Translations under genes and position numbers: made by a program
Shown: positions 60,046-64,000 of the stretch, piece after piece
Position numbering within the stretch: position 1 is the stretch's first letter
Layout: every line of letters begins with the position of its first letter
Notes under the pieces: model-generated
What the model was told of the DNA's origin: nothing
Databases searched by the model: none
Seen by the model: the letters and a program-made list of their open reading frames with translations, nothing else
Assembly (NCBI RefSeq): GCF_000002075.1
Contig: NW_004797391.1
Span: 409,512-473,511 of the forward strand
DNA: 64,000 nucleotides
Origin: Aplysia californica
Taxonomy: Eukaryota > Mollusca > Gastropoda > Aplysiida > Aplysiidae
Direction: 5' to 3'

Positions 60046-60633
60046 ATTTTTAAAAAAGTATTTGTGATAGTGTTTTTTGAGAGTATGTGGATAGTTTGTG
60101 AAGAGTAAATTTGGTCAGAGGCCGTCAGTATTCCTGCACCATTACACTAACCTCTGAAGGATAACTACTTCAAGACCATGTTTGTTTTGTTGGGTGCCAA
60201 CTCCAGAGCAATGCACAGTTGGGCACAGATAATACAAACACTCTTAAGTGGAAATTTGGGATTGCTCGTACAATTTGCAATCCCCAGACTGGACAGCTAT
60301 GTATTCTTTGTATCAGCAAAATTTTTCTCAAACACCCATACAGATCTGTCGAATGGCTCATCTAGAGTAAAATGATCAAATTTTTCCTCCAAGCTGTCTT
60401 GATTTCAAATCATCCTGGGATCACAATAAAAAACAACATAGGCCTACTCATCGTCATTAAGTCATGGAGAGTATCAGGTTACGTGAGCCCACCTGGCTCA
60501 CCCTTGCACAGCATAGTACTCACACTGCTGGTATTGAGATGCATCATCGCACATTACCAGTAGTGTGTAGTGTGCGTAAAGCGTTGGAACTTCCCTAGGC
60601 CCTGAATCTAGTCATGTCATGTGAATATGAGAG

Positions 60634-60788
60634 TGGGTGGTGGGGTGAGATGAAAGACAGTGTGGTGGGGTGAGATGAAAGACAGTGTGGTGGGGTGAGA
60701 TGAAAGACAGTGTGGCGGGGTGAGATGAAAGACAGTGTGGCGGGGTGAGATGAAAGACAGTGTGGCGGGGTGAGATGAAAGACAGTGC
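60634..60788 (+). repeat. 25-bp minisatellite, 6 units
   Basis: TGAGATGAAAGACAGTGTGG plus (T/C)GGGG repeats with exact 25-base spacing at 60646, 60671, 60696, 60721, 60746 and 60771. The last three or four spacers have C instead of T, showing spread of a variant along the array. Confidence 0.95.
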
Positions 60789-61371
60789 GGCATTGCTTTG
60801 GGCCGTATGGTGTGTGAATTATGCTTGTTATGTTTGTGTTTATGTGTCATGAGTAGTTGTATGATTGTGAACATGTAGTTATGGATTGGGAAATGATTAC
60901 ACTGGAGGGGTGGTTGGCGTGCTCTGGCCTGTGTCGGTTACATCCTCCTGATCATGATGTGCAGTAAGGGAAATTTTTTTTTTTTTTTAATAATAGGGCA
61001 CACTGGCATCACTCCCTTTCTCTTGCTTGGACACTGAACAAGAGGCACGCATATCCCTTCTATCCTTTTATCAATACAGGCTCAAAAGAGAAAATTCGGT
61101 CATCTGACTATAGAAGACAAGTTTCAGATTTTGGCAGAGGTTGACAAGACATATTTGTGAGAGATTTGGTACAGTACCACCAAATCAACCCTGTCTAGGT
61201 TCCTTAAAAAATTGGAGATAAAACCGAAAAGGGAATCATTGAAGATCCCTTGATTTTCTTCAACATTATCTAATTTTTCATTTTTTTGCTTCACCTGAAT
61301 TATGGATATGTGTAGTTTGTCGAACTCATTTGCCATTCCCAGACGTGTTTCATTTACCCATGCCTGACAAG

Positions 61372-61542
61372 GTGGGTGGTTGGCGGGTGCTCTGGTGTGG
61401 TTTGCTTCTTCTTTCCTATCAAACATCTAACGTCTCCTTCTTTTTTGTGTTTGTTACTCTCTTGTAACACACCTCTAATCTTTGGCACTTTTATGGCTTT
61501 ATTGTGTTGCATGTGCCATAAAACACTTACTAAAACTAAAAA
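61372..61542 (+). repeat. dispersed repeat R2, copy 2
   Basis: Match to 23664-23852 with a small internal deletion. It ends in CTTACTAAAACTAA. Confidence 0.6.
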
Positions 61543-62724
61543 ATGTCAGACGAGGTAGTGTATTTACGCCGTAGGTACATGTTCCATGTTTACTCAATGA
61601 GTTTACATAATTTATCATGACAATATGGCTGAGATTTTTGTGTGGATTCTGCTGGGCAGTGTTGCTTTTTTTCTATGTCGTGAATGAAGCTATGTTATTG
61701 TTATGCTGTGGTATGGATTTATGGTCCCTCTCAACTCTGTTTGGTTCTGAGTCTGAGGTGTGATGTTAGAGTTACTCTCGTCTCCGCTTAGACCAAGCCA
61801 AGGAGGCGGAGATAGATGTCCTGTGAGTTCTCTTTTTTTTTTTTTTTAGAAGAATCTTTAAATGAAACGAGAGGGAAAAATAGAAAAAAAACCCAACAAA
61901 CAAACAAAAGCAGAGGTAGTTGTGATTGTGTTTTTGTGGTGAATAAAATCTTATGATTATGATAAAAAGTGAAAGTATTTACATTATGTAGGCTACTTGT
62001 ACATCTTGTAGATTAACAAGCTCTGATGCGGTAGGCATACATGCAAATTTTTACAATTTTATATACAAAGATAAAGATAGTGGTTTGGTTGGGGGGGTTT
62101 TAAGGAGCCATATGGGGTGTCCAAATATGTGTGAATGGTTTATGAGATATTGACTGCTTTTTGCAATCTGGTTGTGTTCTCTCCTTGAGTGTCACAGCTA
62201 CAAAAAAGATCTTATGGAGATATAAATTTACATCTAGTCATTGCTTATACTTTTTAAAGTTTTGTCTCTCTTTGAATGTTGATTTTGAGTTTTACAAGAA
62301 AGAAAACAACAAGGCGTATATATGTTATGTATTTGATGGTTTTAAAAAAATTTCACATCTGCTTTTACTTTTACTTTTACAAAGTATTAATGCTGTTGAT
62401 TATGATCATCAGATGCGCTCCAATTATTTGTGCCTTAACTCTTTGTGTACCTTGTTTTGTCACATGAAGTGAAGCCTGACTTGCTAGACATAGACATAGA
62501 GAGGTAATGAACTGGTCTCAGGTGATGCAAAATTTAAATTGGAACTCGCTGTGGCATCAGATTCTGAGACTTGTATCTGCGTAAAGTACACGTACTACTA
62601 GTACCAGCTCTAATTTGTTTGAATGGTGTAGGCTTCAGAGTTCCCCCAAGTACTTATCAACGTGCTGGGTAGAGTCTTAGTCAGGGCAGGTGAGACATGT
62701 AATAATTATAAAAGTAACAGTAAT

Positions 62725-62960
62725 GTGTGGCGTCGATAGTCTAGCGGTCATGCAGCTGGACTCATTCAAATCGTGATCTGTTAAAGTTGTGGCCTTAGGA
62801 AAAGCACTTTGTTAATACTCTTTCCTGACTTCACCCAGGTGGAAATGGGTTCGTAGCTAAAATAGAAAAAGGTTTTGTCGACATGTTAGTTTTGAGCACC
62901 CGTTAAATGGCAGCTTATTCTGAGTTCTTTTCAGGAAACTGAGAACGTTTTGGTAAGTTA
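62725..62960 (+). repeat. SINE family S1, second, degraded copy
   Basis: GTCGATAGTCTAGCGGTCAT and TGACTTCACCCAGGTGGAAA align with 48600-48720. The tail is eroded. Confidence 0.65.
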
Positions 62961-62989
62961 TAAGTTATACTATCCGTCAGGGTAATGAT

Positions 62990-64000
62990 GAATTATAAAG
63001 CAAATGGTAAAGCCTCAGACGTTCTGTTAGGATTATGGGCTATCAGCATATAAAACAATGCAATCTATTTTATTATATATTCATGATAATTGTTATCCAT
63101 AGCTGCTCGTCATTTTTGAACATTGCATGTCCAAGAGTAGGCATACCCACTCATTGATGCTTTCTCTGCTTTGCTACATCAAAGTATTTGCTGATGGTTC
63201 TTATTAAGGGTCGGTTGATGATGTTTTGACTCGCTTTTTTGGAAATTGTTTTAAATCAAGCCATTCGACTCAAAAGTATTGGCAATGTTTAACAAGTTTT
63301 CAACATTCAGAAGCCAAGTCCCCCCCCCAAAAGCCATAACCAAAAATCTACTATCTACTGCAGCAAGATTTCCAGCTGTAACCTACAGGGACATCAGAAT
63401 ATAACATGTTTTTAAAATTTGAATCTCTGTAAAGCTACTTTTTTTTTTTAGGTGTCAGCTTCCACAAGTGATAGGTTGATGTATGCGAACCCAATGATTT
63501 TCAGCCAGCTGTCACCAAGCTGGGAAAGAAAAGAGAAACCAACATTAGTTCAGTTCAGACGAACGGGTGTTTTGACCAACTGTATTTGTAGATGTAAATC
63601 TATTTATGATTTGTTTCAGGTACACTATGTATATAAATAGATTAAACTGTTTGCAAGGTTGCTCTGCACTATTTACCAGATACATATGATATATATAATA
63701 TATATATATACACACACATACACGTGGCTTGTGAGTTTTTATTTACAAACGGTTTGGTTGTTTTTGCTGGAGTTTGGAATTGGTTCTTCTTGCTCTTTTC
63801 CAGTTCATGATTGTTTTCTTTTTTTAAATTGACAACAAAACTTGGTACATTTGTGTTACTACTATGTAGCCTACCAGGTATCTATCTATTACTCTCGTCA
63901 CAGCTAGGAGATGCCTGGTTGTTTGGGTATACTTTTTTATTCACTTTTGTTTGTTTTTTACATCAGATTTTATTTTTGTTCCCGATCCTTTAGCCTCATA
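62990..64000. other. no gene recognised at the right edge
   Basis: AT-rich DNA with a poly-T tract at 63440 and a TA/CA microsatellite near 63688-63722. Short ORFs show no family resemblance. Confidence 0.4.

Noticed and set aside
1-64000. Search for LTR, Polinton or other virus-derived elements
   Set aside because: No paired long terminal repeats, gag/pol, integrase or capsid-like reading frames were recognised. The long inverted pair 2000-4244 and 16605-19497 is explained by two copies of one DNA transposon.

Overview
This is animal nuclear DNA: AT-rich, intron-rich and full of transposons, SINEs and microsatellites. Spliced exons of four conserved metazoan genes can be read. The repeat types, such as tRNA-derived SINEs and frequent TCTAGA and TAGGCCTA words, suggest a marine invertebrate, probably a mollusc and perhaps a gastropod. 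The organism assignment is an inference; the gene identities are much firmer. No bacterial operons, CRISPR arrays, rRNA genes or recognisable LTR or viral elements were seen.

Layout. (1) 422-9895, minus strand: four coding exons of a 363-residue protein with a FAR1/ZSWIM3-type zinc finger and a C-terminal coiled coil. (2) 15979-22192, plus strand: the last three exons of PPIL2, a spliceosomal cyclophilin; its 5' part was not found. (3) 27040-39883, minus strand: a complete five-exon RNF185/RNF5-type RING E3 ligase of 181 residues. (4) 49172-56423, plus strand: TANGO2, with an 842-base run of N (54398-55239) that must hide at least one exon. No gene was recognised from 56424 to 64000. The four genes are ordinary housekeeping loci and do not form a functional cluster.

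Most of the remaining sequence is mobile DNA. The notable set is a group of non-autonomous DNA elements whose ends begin 5'-TAG. Three of them are flanked by exact 7-bp target duplications: 2000-4244, 8624-9621 and 33818-34995. Larger relatives lie at 10866-13488 and 33575-39018. Those two paralogous copies serve as each other's empty site: one carries a Tigger-like insertion with a TA duplication, the other a 2.7-kb CAGGGTTCC-ended insertion and a 1.2-kb TAG insertion. A foldback-like inverted array with an identical 9-bp target duplication sits at 17863-18827. Intron 1 of RNF185 holds up to four levels of nested insertion. Several TA-flanked pogo/Tigger-like elements, one hAT-like element, a Tc1 transposase relic, a LINE reverse transcriptase fragment and at least three SINE-like families fill other introns and intergenic DNA.

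All splice junctions were read by eye from GT/AG sites and checked for reading-frame continuity. Family names rest on remembered protein and TIR patterns, not on searches.
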